Origin: Prevotella sp. tf2-5
Lineage (GTDB): Bacteria; Bacteroidota; Bacteroidia; Bacteroidales; Bacteroidaceae
Direction: 5' to 3'
DNA: 64,000 nt
Assembly (NCBI RefSeq): GCF_900115435.1
Contig: NZ_FOWK01000001.1
Coordinates: 124,001-188,000 of the forward strand
Positions 41,621 through 51,031 of the stretch are shown one piece after another; position 1 is the first letter of the stretch; every line of letters starts with the position of its first letter. Below the pieces are notes generated by a model that made no database searches, had not been told where the DNA came from, and worked only from the letters and a program-made list of their open reading frames with translations. Made by a program: the position numbers and the translations under genes.

Positions 41621-44600
41621 ATGTGGAACTTTAAAAAGTTACAAAAAACTTTTGCAGTGCTGTTCCTGCTCTGCATGATTCCTCTTGGGATGAATGCTCA
41701 GACCGTAAAGGGAACAGTCAGCGACGAGTCTGGCGAGCCTATCATTGGCGCTACCGTCAAAGTACAGGGAAGCAATGAAGGTGCGATTACCGATTTCGAC
41801 GGTAATTACAGCGTCAAGGCTGCCTCTGATGCCACATTGAACTTTTCCTACGTGGGTTATGTATCCCAGCAGGTAAAGGTGGGTGGCAAAACTACCATTA
41901 ATGTGACCTTAACAGAGGACAACACCACGCTGAACGACGTGGTAGTCATCGGTTATGGTACGATGAAGAAAAAGCTGGTGACAGGTGCTACTGTTCAGGT
42001 AAAGGGTGATGATATCGCCAAGCTGAACACCACCAATGCACTGGAAGCCATGCAGTCAAGCACTCCTGGTGTACAGATTACCAGTTCATCTGCACAGCCC
42101 GGTAAGGGTTTCAAGGTGTACATCCGTGGTATCGGTACCACTGGTGACTCTCAGCCTCTGTATGTGATTGACGGCGTTGCAGGTGGTAACCTCGACGACA
42201 TCAACCCCGCTGACATCGAGAGCATCGACATTCTGAAAGATGCTGCTTCGGCTGCCATCTATGGTGCCCGTGCCGCTAACGGCGTTATCCTCGTTACTAC
42301 TAAACAGGGTAAGGCTGGTAAGATTGAGATCACCTATAACGGTGCTATCGGTTGGTCAAACGCATACAAGCGTCCACAACTCCTTAACGCTCAGCAATAC
42401 ATGACCATCATGGACGAGTTCAGTTTCAATACCTCTGGTGCAAAGATGGACTGGCCCGCTTACGTGCCTCAGAACATCCTCGACAATGTCGCTGCAGGTT
42501 GGAAAGGCACTGACTGGTGGGATGTATTCAAGAACAAGAATGCCGTTCAGCACAACCATTCTATAACGCTGACAGGTGGTTCAGACAGATCTAAGTTCAT
42601 GATGTCTTATACCTATACTGGCAATGAGGGTATCATGGGTGCAGAGATGGCTTCTTACTACAAGCGTAATACCATTCGCCTCAACAGTGATCACGTCCTC
42701 TATCGTGTAAAGGATTTAGATGTAATCACCATTGGTGAGAATATCTCCATAGGTTATAGAAAGAGTCACGATCTGGCTGAGGACGGCATGTATTGGAGCT
42801 ATATCCACGACCTGCTTCAGACCTCTCCACTCGTACCACAGTATGCAGAGAATGGTGACATTTACAGTTACCAGAAAGTAAATGGCAAACCTGGCTATGG
42901 TCAAGGATGGAACGCCCAGATCTTCAAGAACCCATGGGAGGCACTCTCTAAGGGTGGATTCAATTCTTTGGCAGAGAGCCGTAGCCTGAATGTCGGCGCT
43001 ACAGCCTTCATGACTGTTCAGCCTATTAAAGGTTTGAAATGGCGAGCACAGTTCAATTACAACTGGTGGTCAGGTTCTTATCGCAGCTATGGTGAGCCTC
43101 GCTCTCCTGCCAACGGTTCAGCTATCGTAGACTCTTATAGCGGCAGCCAGAATCAGAATATGGGTTCTAACTGGTCTATTGAAAACACCATTACCTATGA
43201 CTTCCCCATTTTCTCTGGTCACAAGATTACTGCCATGGTGGGTCAGACCTTCCAAAGCTCTGCATGGGGTGAAAATATTGGCGGTTCTAACAAGGCAAAG
43301 TATGGCGAGCAGCTCGCAACACTGAAAGGTTGGGATTCTGCATACTTAACAAACTTCAAACTGGCAAATGCTACAGATGCATCATTGACAGGTGCACCAA
43401 CCGACGAGAACTACCTCGCTTCTTGGTTCGGTCGTGTCTCTTGGGACTGGAATGAGACCTACATGGCTACATTTACTTTACGTCATGATGGTTCAAGCGT
43501 ATTCAACGATGGTCACCGTTGGGGAACCTTCCCATCTGTATCTGCAGGTTGGGTTATGACCAATGAGAAATTCATGGAGAAGACTAAGAGCTGGCTCGAT
43601 TTCTTCAAGATTCGTGCAAGCTGGGGACAGAACGGTAACTGTGCCATCCCCGCTTATCAGTATCTGTCTACTATTGCCCAGTCAGGTGCATATAACGACA
43701 ACGGTTATAAGTTCGCTTCTGACATGACAACCTCTGTAGCCGGTACTCCCATTACTGGTGCCTATGCCAATATCCTGCCTAACTATGACCTCACTTGGGA
43801 AACTTCTGAGCAGATTGACCTCGGTTTCGATGCTCGTTTCTTGAACAGCCGTTTGGGCGTAACCTTCGACTGGTATAAGAAGACAACTAAGGACTGGTTG
43901 ATTGGTGGTCCTCACGTTGCTATCTACGGTACCAATCCTGCCTATATCAATGGTGGTGACGTTCGTAATACTGGTATTGAGCTTGCTATTTCTTGGAACG
44001 ACAGAATTGGTAAGGACTTCAGCTACAACGCTAGCGTAAACTTTGCGACTAACAGTAATAAGGTAACCCGTATCGCTAACGATAACCACTACATCAATGG
44101 TCCTAGCGGTGTCCTCTCACAAGGTACAGAATATGTATATCGTGCTGAGGAAGGCAAACCTATCGGTTACTTCTACGGTATGTCTTACAGCGGTATCTGG
44201 CAGAATCAGGAGCAGATTGATGCTGCACGTGCAGCAGGTAAGGCTGTTGCTGCCACCGCACAGCCTGGTGACTGCATCTGGGATGACTGGAATGGTGATG
44301 GTAAGCTCACCTACACTGAGGGTCCTGACTGCGACCGTCATGAGATTGGTAATCCTAACCCAGACGTAACTCTTGGTGTCAACCTCGGTTGCGCATGGAA
44401 GGGCTTTGATTTCTCTGTAAACGGTGCCGGTGCATTCGGTATGCAGATTATGCGTTCTTATCGTTCATTCGGTGACAATCCTTACCAGAACTACGATACT
44501 ACTATCTTTAATCGTTGGCACGGTGAGAACACCTCAAACGATCAGCCACGTATTTCTGCAACTGGTCACAACAATACTATCTGGGTTTCTACCCGATATA

Positions 44601-44854
44601 TGGAGGATGCTGATTACTTCAAGATCAAGACCGTTACTCTGGGTTACGACTTCAAGCACATCTGGAAGGCATGCCCATTCCAGCAGCTCCGCTTCTATAT
44701 TCAGGCTCAAAACCTCGTTACTTTCACTGGTTACACCGGTCTCGATCCTGAGGTAGGTAACTCTGGTGGTGGTACTGGTTGGGCTTCCGGTATTGACCTT
44801 GGTCTTTACCCAACCCCACGTACCTTCCTGGTTGGTGCAAGTATTAAATTCTAA
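41621..44854 (+). CDS. SusC-like TonB-dependent outer-membrane transporter
   Basis: This is a 1077-residue protein with signal peptide (about 1-27), a carboxypeptidase-regulatory-like domain (28-105, 'VKGTVSDESGEPIIGATVKVQGSNEGAITDFDGNYSV'), TonB-box-like 'NDVVVIGYG', a plug (115-235, 'LYVIDGVAGG', 'SIDILKDAASAAIYGARAANGVILVTT') and a 22-strand barrel ending in 'RTFLVGASIKF'. It forms the pedal-bin importer with the SusD protein 14 nt downstream. Given its neighbours it should take up xylan-derived oligosaccharides. Only one SusC/D pair is present, whereas well-known xylan loci carry two in tandem. It is the first gene of the susCD-E operon. Confidence 0.96.
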   Translation: MWNFKKLQKTFAVLFLLCMIPLGMNAQTVKGTVSDESGEPIIGATVKVQGSNEGAITDFDGNYSVKAASDATLNFSYVGYVSQQVKVGGKTTINVTLTEDNTTLNDVVVIGYGTMKKKLVTGATVQVKGDDIAKLNTTNALEAMQSSTPGVQITSSSAQPGKGFKVYIRGIGTTGDSQPLYVIDGVAGGNLDDINPADIESIDILKDAASAAIYGARAANGVILVTTKQGKAGKIEITYNGAIGWSNAYKRPQLLNAQQYMTIMDEFSFNTSGAKMDWPAYVPQNILDNVAAGWKGTDWWDVFKNKNAVQHNHSITLTGGSDRSKFMMSYTYTGNEGIMGAEMASYYKRNTIRLNSDHVLYRVKDLDVITIGENISIGYRKSHDLAEDGMYWSYIHDLLQTSPLVPQYAENGDIYSYQKVNGKPGYGQGWNAQIFKNPWEALSKGGFNSLAESRSLNVGATAFMTVQPIKGLKWRAQFNYNWWSGSYRSYGEPRSPANGSAIVDSYSGSQNQNMGSNWSIENTITYDFPIFSGHKITAMVGQTFQSSAWGENIGGSNKAKYGEQLATLKGWDSAYLTNFKLANATDASLTGAPTDENYLASWFGRVSWDWNETYMATFTLRHDGSSVFNDGHRWGTFPSVSAGWVMTNEKFMEKTKSWLDFFKIRASWGQNGNCAIPAYQYLSTIAQSGAYNDNGYKFASDMTTSVAGTPITGAYANILPNYDLTWETSEQIDLGFDARFLNSRLGVTFDWYKKTTKDWLIGGPHVAIYGTNPAYINGGDVRNTGIELAISWNDRIGKDFSYNASVNFATNSNKVTRIANDNHYINGPSGVLSQGTEYVYRAEEGKPIGYFYGMSYSGIWQNQEQIDAARAAGKAVAATAQPGDCIWDDWNGDGKLTYTEGPDCDRHEIGNPNPDVTLGVNLGCAWKGFDFSVNGAGAFGMQIMRSYRSFGDNPYQNYDTTIFNRWHGENTSNDQPRISATGHNNTIWVSTRYMEDADYFKIKTVTLGYDFKHIWKACPFQQLRFYIQAQNLVTFTGYTGLDPEVGNSGGGTGWASGIDLGLYPTPRTFLVGASIKF

Positions 44855-44868
44855 TTCGATTATAAGTT

Positions 44869-46761
44869 ATGAAGAAATATATTTTATCAGTGTTGACTGT
44901 TTTGGCAGCAACAACCTTGTTCACATCTTGTAACAGTATGCTGGACACCGATCCGCGTAAGACCGAGATGACCAAGGCAACCTTCCCAGGTAAAGCTGGA
45001 GATATTGATACCGAGTTGGCTGGTATCTACACCATCATGAACGTACTTGGTGGTGGTGATTCTGACAGTTGGAATCCATTCTATTGGTGGGAGATTATGT
45101 CAGACAACTGCTACGGCAGTGGTGGTTTGCAAGACGACAAAGTCAAGGCAATGCATCATCTCGTCCAGCAGAATGCTAACCAATGGCAAAACCCATATAT
45201 TGCTCTCTATGGCGGTATCAAGCGTTGCAACGACTTGATTGAGACCATTGACAATGTGCCCTGGGATGAGGATCAGAAGGAATTCCGCAATCAGGTTCTT
45301 GGTGAGGGATTCTTCATGCGCGGTCTGTACACCTTGTGGCTGACCCAGATGTTTGGCGACGTTCCTCTTATCACCGCTTCAGACGTTACTCCCGAGATGG
45401 AGGAGCAGGTTAGCGCAGAGGAAGTGATTTATCCACAGATTATTGCCGATTTCATTTCTGGTAAGAACCTTATGGGTACAACCAGAGGAAGAGGTGACGG
45501 TCATGCCAATAAGTTCGTTGCTGAGGCTTTCCTCGCTCGTGCTTACATGTTCTGGGCAGGTTTCTATATGAAGAAAGGAGAACTTGCTGTAGATAAGGGA
45601 CCAGACATTCAGCTCGTTGGTCGCGATGGTGCAGCTATCGAACAGGAAGGCTGCAATGTAGCATCTGTTTCTCAGAAAAATGTGGAAGATGCCCTTAAGG
45701 ACATCGTCACAAATGGCGGATACAAACTCTGTGAGGATTTCCGTTCACTTTGGCAGTACTCTAACAGCTATGTTTATAATGAGGGTAAGTATGAATTCAT
45801 TAAAGACATGGATCCCAAAAACTGCTTCGATATGCCAGGCATGGGTAACGGTAACACCGAGGAACTCTTCCAGATTCAGTTTATGAATGCTTCTAGCTGG
45901 AATATTCCTGTTACCTATTACAGCCAGCAACGTCAGTATTGTAACTACCTCTCCGTATTCTGGGGACTCCGTTGTAACGGTGATAACGGTAAAGTTGATC
46001 ATACCTATCCATTCAACCAGGGATGGGGACAGGGAACACCTTCATGTAACCTCTGGGATGATTGGTCAGATGCAGAAAACACCGGCGGTTACAAAGATAT
46101 CCGTAAACTCGGCTCTTTGATTGACTGTGTCAATGAACTTGCAGACTATACCTTCGAGAAGGACGACTGTGAGGAATCCGGCTATGCAGTAAAGAAATAC
46201 AATGCCGTAACCGTTATGGCAAGTGGAGACTCTTTTGCTCCCTGGTGGTGCTTTACTCCTAATTACTCCAGCAGTTCACTCGACAACAAGATGCAGGGTG
46301 ACAACTTCGAGGATTTCTATCTGATGCGTTATGCTGATGTACTGCTGATGCTTACTGAGCTCACTGGTGATGCCCAGTACATGAATGAGGTACAGCGTCG
46401 TGCCGGTGTTCCTGAGACAGGCTACACTTTGAAAGCCGTTCAGAACGAGCGTCGTTGGGAGTTTGCCTTCGAGGGTCTTCGTTTCAATGATCTGCGTCGC
46501 TGGTCTGGTAAAGACGCTAATGAGAGCTCACTCGCTGCCAGGGCTCTTCAGGCACAGGATGGTAAGATGATTGTTGTCCGCGGTAAGAAGGATGCTAGAG
46601 TTCCTATGCACCACATGACCAGCTCTTGGGCAAAGCGTTACGCTGCTACCAAAGGCTTCTTGGCTAAACCTCAGGAACAGATCAACCTGATGGCGGGTAA
46701 GCTTACCCAGAACGAGGGTTGGGATGGCTCCGAGGAAACACAATATGTTTCATTATACTAA
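44869..46761 (+). CDS. SusD/RagB-like surface glycan-binding lipoprotein
   Basis: This 630-residue lipoprotein has a lipobox ending in Cys21 ('TLFTSC'). The TPR-containing SusD fold shows 'RNQVLGEGFFMRGLYTLWLTQMFGDVPLI' and the C-terminal 'AVQNERRWEFAFEGLRFNDLRRW', both hallmarks of the family. It caps the SusC barrel and binds the glycan at the cell surface. It lies between susC and the SusE-like gene. Confidence 0.95.
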   Translation: MKKYILSVLTVLAATTLFTSCNSMLDTDPRKTEMTKATFPGKAGDIDTELAGIYTIMNVLGGGDSDSWNPFYWWEIMSDNCYGSGGLQDDKVKAMHHLVQQNANQWQNPYIALYGGIKRCNDLIETIDNVPWDEDQKEFRNQVLGEGFFMRGLYTLWLTQMFGDVPLITASDVTPEMEEQVSAEEVIYPQIIADFISGKNLMGTTRGRGDGHANKFVAEAFLARAYMFWAGFYMKKGELAVDKGPDIQLVGRDGAAIEQEGCNVASVSQKNVEDALKDIVTNGGYKLCEDFRSLWQYSNSYVYNEGKYEFIKDMDPKNCFDMPGMGNGNTEELFQIQFMNASSWNIPVTYYSQQRQYCNYLSVFWGLRCNGDNGKVDHTYPFNQGWGQGTPSCNLWDDWSDAENTGGYKDIRKLGSLIDCVNELADYTFEKDDCEESGYAVKKYNAVTVMASGDSFAPWWCFTPNYSSSSLDNKMQGDNFEDFYLMRYADVLLMLTELTGDAQYMNEVQRRAGVPETGYTLKAVQNERRWEFAFEGLRFNDLRRWSGKDANESSLAARALQAQDGKMIVVRGKKDARVPMHHMTSSWAKRYAATKGFLAKPQEQINLMAGKLTQNEGWDGSEETQYVSLY

Positions 46762-46781
46762 AATTATAATCAGTAACCAAT

Positions 46782-47543
46782 ATGAAAAAGATATTTTTGC
46801 TTTTTGCCGCAGCATGTGCGCTTGTAGCTTGTAATCCTACAGAAGAGGATATCAGCAATGGTAGTCACATCTCCCTTGATGAGCTCAAGGCAATGTCCAC
46901 CGTCGCTGTTGACAAGGCTGACAATGGTCAAAATGGTAACGTCATTACCTGTTCAACCACAGCACCTGTCAATGCTAAGTGGACAATCGATGGCAAGGAT
47001 TTCACTAGCAACTATGCTAGAAAGAAAATGAAGATAGGCGATTATGTGGTCACCCTGACCGCTGTTTGTCCTGATGGAACTGAGCTTACTTATGATACCA
47101 ATGTATCTTGTGAGGTCATTACCGAGGAACTCCAGAAGTTTATGATCTATGATGGCGAGCCATTTACCATTGTTGCTTCTGGTGATGCCGGACAGACTCG
47201 TTTCAGTGATACTGAAGGTAAACACTGGCCCACTATTTCTGACGAGGTTTACGATGGTCTCAAGACACTTGTCTTTGAAATCAAGGATGCACAAGATGGT
47301 CCAGGCATCTGGGGTATGCCAGACGGATCTCCTCTGTTGCGCGTCATGAATGGTTGGTGGAGTACCACCTATGCTGATGGTGTTGAAGTTAAGCCAGGTC
47401 TGCTGGAAATTACTATCACCGAGGCAATGGCAAGAGAGTGTGCAAAGAAATACGCAAGTGCTGACCCCGCAGGTGGTAAGGACCTTACACTTTTGGTAAC
47501 ACGCGGAACTATAACCTTCGGTGACGTTTATTATGAGGAATAA
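46782..47543 (+). CDS. SusE/SusF-position surface lipoprotein
   Basis: This is a 253-residue lipoprotein (lipobox 'CALVAC', Cys17). Residues 30-115 look like an immunoglobulin/PKD-type domain ('TCSTTAPVNAKWTIDGKDF', 'VTLTAVCPDGTELTYDTNV'). Residues 120-253 form a beta-sandwich resembling a carbohydrate-binding module, with aromatic residues (Trp) in 'GIWGMPDGSPLLRVMNGWWSTTYADG'. The position directly after susD suggests a surface glycan-binding protein. A strong terminator follows. Confidence 0.75.
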   Translation: MKKIFLLFAAACALVACNPTEEDISNGSHISLDELKAMSTVAVDKADNGQNGNVITCSTTAPVNAKWTIDGKDFTSNYARKKMKIGDYVVTLTAVCPDGTELTYDTNVSCEVITEELQKFMIYDGEPFTIVASGDAGQTRFSDTEGKHWPTISDEVYDGLKTLVFEIKDAQDGPGIWGMPDGSPLLRVMNGWWSTTYADGVEVKPGLLEITITEAMARECAKKYASADPAGGKDLTLLVTRGTITFGDVYYEE

Positions 47544-47569
47544 GATTTCCCTATCTGTATTTTAATAAC

Positions 47570-47601
47570 AGGCTGGCTCATTTAAAGTGAGCCAGCCTTT
47601 T
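47570..47601 (+). terminator. Rho-independent terminator after the susC-D-E operon
   Basis: AGGCTGGCTCA (47570-47580) pairs perfectly with TGAGCCAGCCT (47588-47598) over a 7-nt loop and is followed by T residues. It ends 11 nt before the next ATG, so the following pair is either served by read-through or by a promoter I cannot see. Confidence 0.9.
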
Positions 47602-47612
47602 AAAGCATTATA

Positions 47613-49388
47613 ATGATAAACAAAAGCAAAGCATCTGATGCCGTCCTCTATGGATGTCTGTTGGTTTTCATTTTATTTGTCGCGTACCTATTATATATTA
47701 ATCAGGAAGTATTCTATACGGCACATGATCGTTCGGAGTTTCTCTTTGGAACACCCTATTTCAACACCCTCCTGTCGAAGCCATTTGGTCTGTTACAATA
47801 TTTAGGTGCCTGGCTTACCCAACTGTTCTATCATCCAGCTTTAGGCACGGCTATACTGGTAGCCATCTGGATACTTATTTTCTTGGTAGGTAAAAAAGCA
47901 TTCAGATTACAGGGATATGCCTCTGCCTTGATGCTCTTGCCCGTAGCCTGCCTCCTGACATCGATTGTTGATTTAGGCTATTGGATTTATATCCTTCCCA
48001 TCAAAGGCTATTGGTTCTCACAATCAATTGGCTATCTGTTGATGCTGTTGCTATTATGGACTGCCCGTTGTACTCCACACAAATGGCATATTGCCTGGTA
48101 TATATTGGGCTTTTGCATCTATCCAGTGCTAGGATGGCTTGCCTTGCTATTCGTACTTTGTCTAATACTTACTGAAAAACCTAACTGGCGTGAATTATCG
48201 GGCATTATATTAATTCTTTTTACCGCTGTCATCTGGCGTGCGTTACTTTATTCTAATTTGAAATTCGACGATGTCGTATTAGCAGGCTTACCACACTTCG
48301 TAACAGCAAGCGACAGCAGCAAGTATCTATCCACTCCGTTCTGGGTACTTGGTACTGTCTCTGCACTCCTTCCGTTGTGTAACAAGTATCTGACGAAGTG
48401 GTTTGTTCCTATAGTATGTACAGTTGCAGGCATCGTATTCACCACATCATTCAGCTTTCGCGATCAGAACTATATTGACGAGATGCGCATGGTGCGCTAT
48501 GCTGAAACAGACAATTGGCAGGAAGTCCTTAACATAGTAGCCGAGAACCCTAAGCCTACCACCGCAATGGTTTTTCTCAAGAATGTGGCACTCATGAATG
48601 AAGGAGGATTGCTCAATCGCTCTTTTAAAACGGGTAACATCAGTTTTCCCGTCACCAATCCCGATACACTCCATGTTAGTTTCCTGAACATTGTTTCACC
48701 CCTTGTCTATTATAATTATGGTATGATCAATGAAGCCATTCGATTGAATTATGAACTTGCCATTCAATACGGCTTCTCACCATTCTTTCTGAAAACGCTC
48801 TCACGCTGTGCTTTAGCGAAGGGGGATCAGAAACTGTTGGAGCGTTATACCACCCTATTGCATCATCATCCTCTTTACAGCAACTGGCAACCGGCTCCCG
48901 TCACAACTAAGGTAAAATCATTGCAGGATGCTTTTCCTGATGAACTCACTGGCGTGGAGAACAGCGACAGCTATATTGTCAATAGCATCAGTCTCTGGTA
49001 TGAAACCGATAGCAAAGTAGCTTCAGAGCAGGCTTTGTACTATGCCATGATCAGTTGCGACTCTCAGCGCTTCTGGTCGACATTGCGTAACTATATAAGG
49101 TTGCATCGGAATGAGGAATTTCCTGTACATGCACAAGAAGCTTATATCCTAATGATGGATAAGGCACCAGAAGAAAAACGTATGATGCTTCCCGTTGAGG
49201 AGACAGTTTACAATGGCTACCAACAATTCTGTGAGACATTAGCCAAACTAGTAAAGCCTGGCAAGACACTTGGACAAGTGGCGGATGAAATGCGCGGGAA
49301 ATGGGGAGGCACCTATTGGTACTATAACTTTTTCGGAAGACAATATACAAATTCTGCCGAGAGGAAAGACAACGAAGTTCAATCATGA
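47613..49388 (+). CDS. Polytopic membrane protein, DUF6057-like
   Basis: This is a 591-residue protein. The first half (about 10-290) contains some 9-10 membrane helices ('LLVFILFVAYLLYI', 'ILVAIWILIFLVG', 'LLVLLLLW'-like segments). The second half (300-591) is soluble and alpha-helical with TPR-like spacing ('YYNYGMINEAIRLNYELAIQYG', 'LKTLSRCALAKGDQKLLERYTTLL'). I recall this organisation from Bacteroidales proteins labelled DUF6057. The next gene starts 7 nt later, and such pairs appear to travel with SusCD loci. No activity is evident; a role in envelope assembly or export for the locus is inference. Confidence 0.65.
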   Translation: MINKSKASDAVLYGCLLVFILFVAYLLYINQEVFYTAHDRSEFLFGTPYFNTLLSKPFGLLQYLGAWLTQLFYHPALGTAILVAIWILIFLVGKKAFRLQGYASALMLLPVACLLTSIVDLGYWIYILPIKGYWFSQSIGYLLMLLLLWTARCTPHKWHIAWYILGFCIYPVLGWLALLFVLCLILTEKPNWRELSGIILILFTAVIWRALLYSNLKFDDVVLAGLPHFVTASDSSKYLSTPFWVLGTVSALLPLCNKYLTKWFVPIVCTVAGIVFTTSFSFRDQNYIDEMRMVRYAETDNWQEVLNIVAENPKPTTAMVFLKNVALMNEGGLLNRSFKTGNISFPVTNPDTLHVSFLNIVSPLVYYNYGMINEAIRLNYELAIQYGFSPFFLKTLSRCALAKGDQKLLERYTTLLHHHPLYSNWQPAPVTTKVKSLQDAFPDELTGVENSDSYIVNSISLWYETDSKVASEQALYYAMISCDSQRFWSTLRNYIRLHRNEEFPVHAQEAYILMMDKAPEEKRMMLPVEETVYNGYQQFCETLAKLVKPGKTLGQVADEMRGKWGGTYWYYNFFGRQYTNSAERKDNEVQS

Positions 49389-49395
49389 GTAAGCT

Positions 49396-50868
49396 ATGAA
49401 AAGATATATCTACTTTATAATTGGAGCCTTGCTGCTCTTAACATCGTGTGCGAATCATCCCGATGTGCCTTCCTCATACAAGGAAGCCAAGTGCCTGCCT
49501 GCCGTCTTTCCTGATTATTGCAATGTGACGGTGCCTTATAACATCGCCCCACTCAATTTCATGTTGCCTGCCGATCAATACAAAGAGTGCGTTGCTCGTT
49601 TCACCACATCAGACGGACAGCAACAGACTTACGGCAATGGTGTGAAAGTACAGATACCTGAAGACGAATGGCATGCTATGCTAGATGTCTCGAAAGGTAA
49701 AAGCATCAAGGTGGAGGTATGGGGTAAGAAGAATGACGAGTGGCTGTCATTCAACCTATTTGAGATTCATGTAGCCAAAGAACCCATTGATGAATATATC
49801 TCATATCGCCTCATCGAACCATCGTATGTAGCATGGAACTTCATGGAGATTTCCCAACGCGACGTCACTACATTCGAGGAGTCTCAAATCTTCAACAATG
49901 AGATAACCTGTAATGACAGAGCAAAAGGACAATGCATTAACTGCCACAGCTACCAGAACTACAAGACAGACAACATGCTCTTCCATGTACGTCTTGCTAA
50001 TGCAGGCACCATCATTGTGAACGACGGTAAGGTGTCAAAAGTCAATATGAAGCGTGACTACACCATCTCTGGAGGTGTCTATCCAGCATGGCACCCTACC
50101 GCCAAATTAATTGCCTTCTCCACCAATAAGACTCGACAGGCTTTCCATACAGCACATCCTAATAAACTTGAGGTATACGACCTTGCCAGTGACCTGATCC
50201 TCTATGACGTAGCGACAGACTCCGTGAGCATCGTTAGCAACGATTCCACGCTTTTGGAGGTATACCCTACCTGGTCACCCGATGGAAAATACCTGTATTA
50301 CTGTAAGTCTGTTCCACTTCCAGAGGAACTGCGCGACAAGGATATCAGATCCACCTTCGAGAAAATACAATACAACCTCTACCGTCGTTCGTTCGACATA
50401 GCAACACACAACTTCGGAGAGGAGGAACTGGTGTATGATGCAGCATCGCAGAACAAGAGCGCTACCCTGCCACGTATCAGTCCCGATGGACGTTATCTGC
50501 TATTTGCACAAGGGCAGTATGGTTGTTTTCATATCAGGCACTGTGACGGCGACATCGTTTGTATGCCCCTGAATGTAGAGAACCCTTCTCCGCTTGATCT
50601 ATCCAAGTTCAACAGTGAGGGCTTTGCAGACAGCTATCCCACCTGGTCAAGCAACGGACATTGGATGATGTGTTCCAGTCGTCGAGGAGATGGTAACTAC
50701 AGTCGTGTCTATTTCTCCTATTTCAATAATGGAAAAGTGGAGAAGGCATTCATGCTCCCACAGGAAGACCCTGAGCAAAACACATTCCAATTGAAGTGCT
50801 ACAACCGACCAGAGTTTATGGTTGAGCCCGTCAAGATCAGCGTCAACGAGTTCAGCAAGGCATTCTGA
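49396..50868 (+). CDS. Beta-propeller (TolB/PD40-like) lipoprotein with a CxxCH motif
   Basis: This 490-residue protein has a lipobox ending in Cys18 ('LLLLTSC'). Residues 40-170 form a beta-rich N-domain. At 180-184 there is C-I-N-C-H, a classical haem c attachment motif. Then PD40/WD40-like propeller blades follow: 'YPAWHPTAKLIAFSTN', 'VYPTWSPDGKYLYYCKS', 'LPRISPDGRYLLFAQG', 'SYPTWSSNGHWMMCSSR'. The family may be a surface or periplasmic scaffold; covalent haem binding is possible but unproven, and no obvious axial Met was assigned. It is coupled to the DUF6057-like gene. Confidence 0.7.
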   Translation: MKRYIYFIIGALLLLTSCANHPDVPSSYKEAKCLPAVFPDYCNVTVPYNIAPLNFMLPADQYKECVARFTTSDGQQQTYGNGVKVQIPEDEWHAMLDVSKGKSIKVEVWGKKNDEWLSFNLFEIHVAKEPIDEYISYRLIEPSYVAWNFMEISQRDVTTFEESQIFNNEITCNDRAKGQCINCHSYQNYKTDNMLFHVRLANAGTIIVNDGKVSKVNMKRDYTISGGVYPAWHPTAKLIAFSTNKTRQAFHTAHPNKLEVYDLASDLILYDVATDSVSIVSNDSTLLEVYPTWSPDGKYLYYCKSVPLPEELRDKDIRSTFEKIQYNLYRRSFDIATHNFGEEELVYDAASQNKSATLPRISPDGRYLLFAQGQYGCFHIRHCDGDIVCMPLNVENPSPLDLSKFNSEGFADSYPTWSSNGHWMMCSSRRGDGNYSRVYFSYFNNGKVEKAFMLPQEDPEQNTFQLKCYNRPEFMVEPVKISVNEFSKAF

Positions 50869-50914
50869 CATAGGGGTGGCATATTATAAAGAATTCGCAT
50901 GGTTTGTAACGCAA

Positions 50915-50990
50915 ACTTTGCGAAAAGTAACATTTATGTCTTTCTTTTCAAGAAAGATATGATACATTTCGTAAAAAATTATTATCTTTG
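50915..50990 (+). promoter_or_regulatory. HTCS gene promoter with susC-like repeat
   Basis: ACTTTGCGAAAAGTAACAT (50915-50933) matches the left susC arm plus its flank at 16 of 19 positions. TACATTTCGTAAAAA (50963-50977) matches the right arm at 12 of 15. The -7 box TATCTTTG is at 50983-50990, leaving a leader of about 36 nt to the ATG at 51032. Arm spacing (33 nt) differs from susC (17 nt). Confidence 0.6.
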
Positions 50991-51031
50991 CACTTGTTCT
51001 GATGTTACAAATCATAACTGTGCAAACTGAC

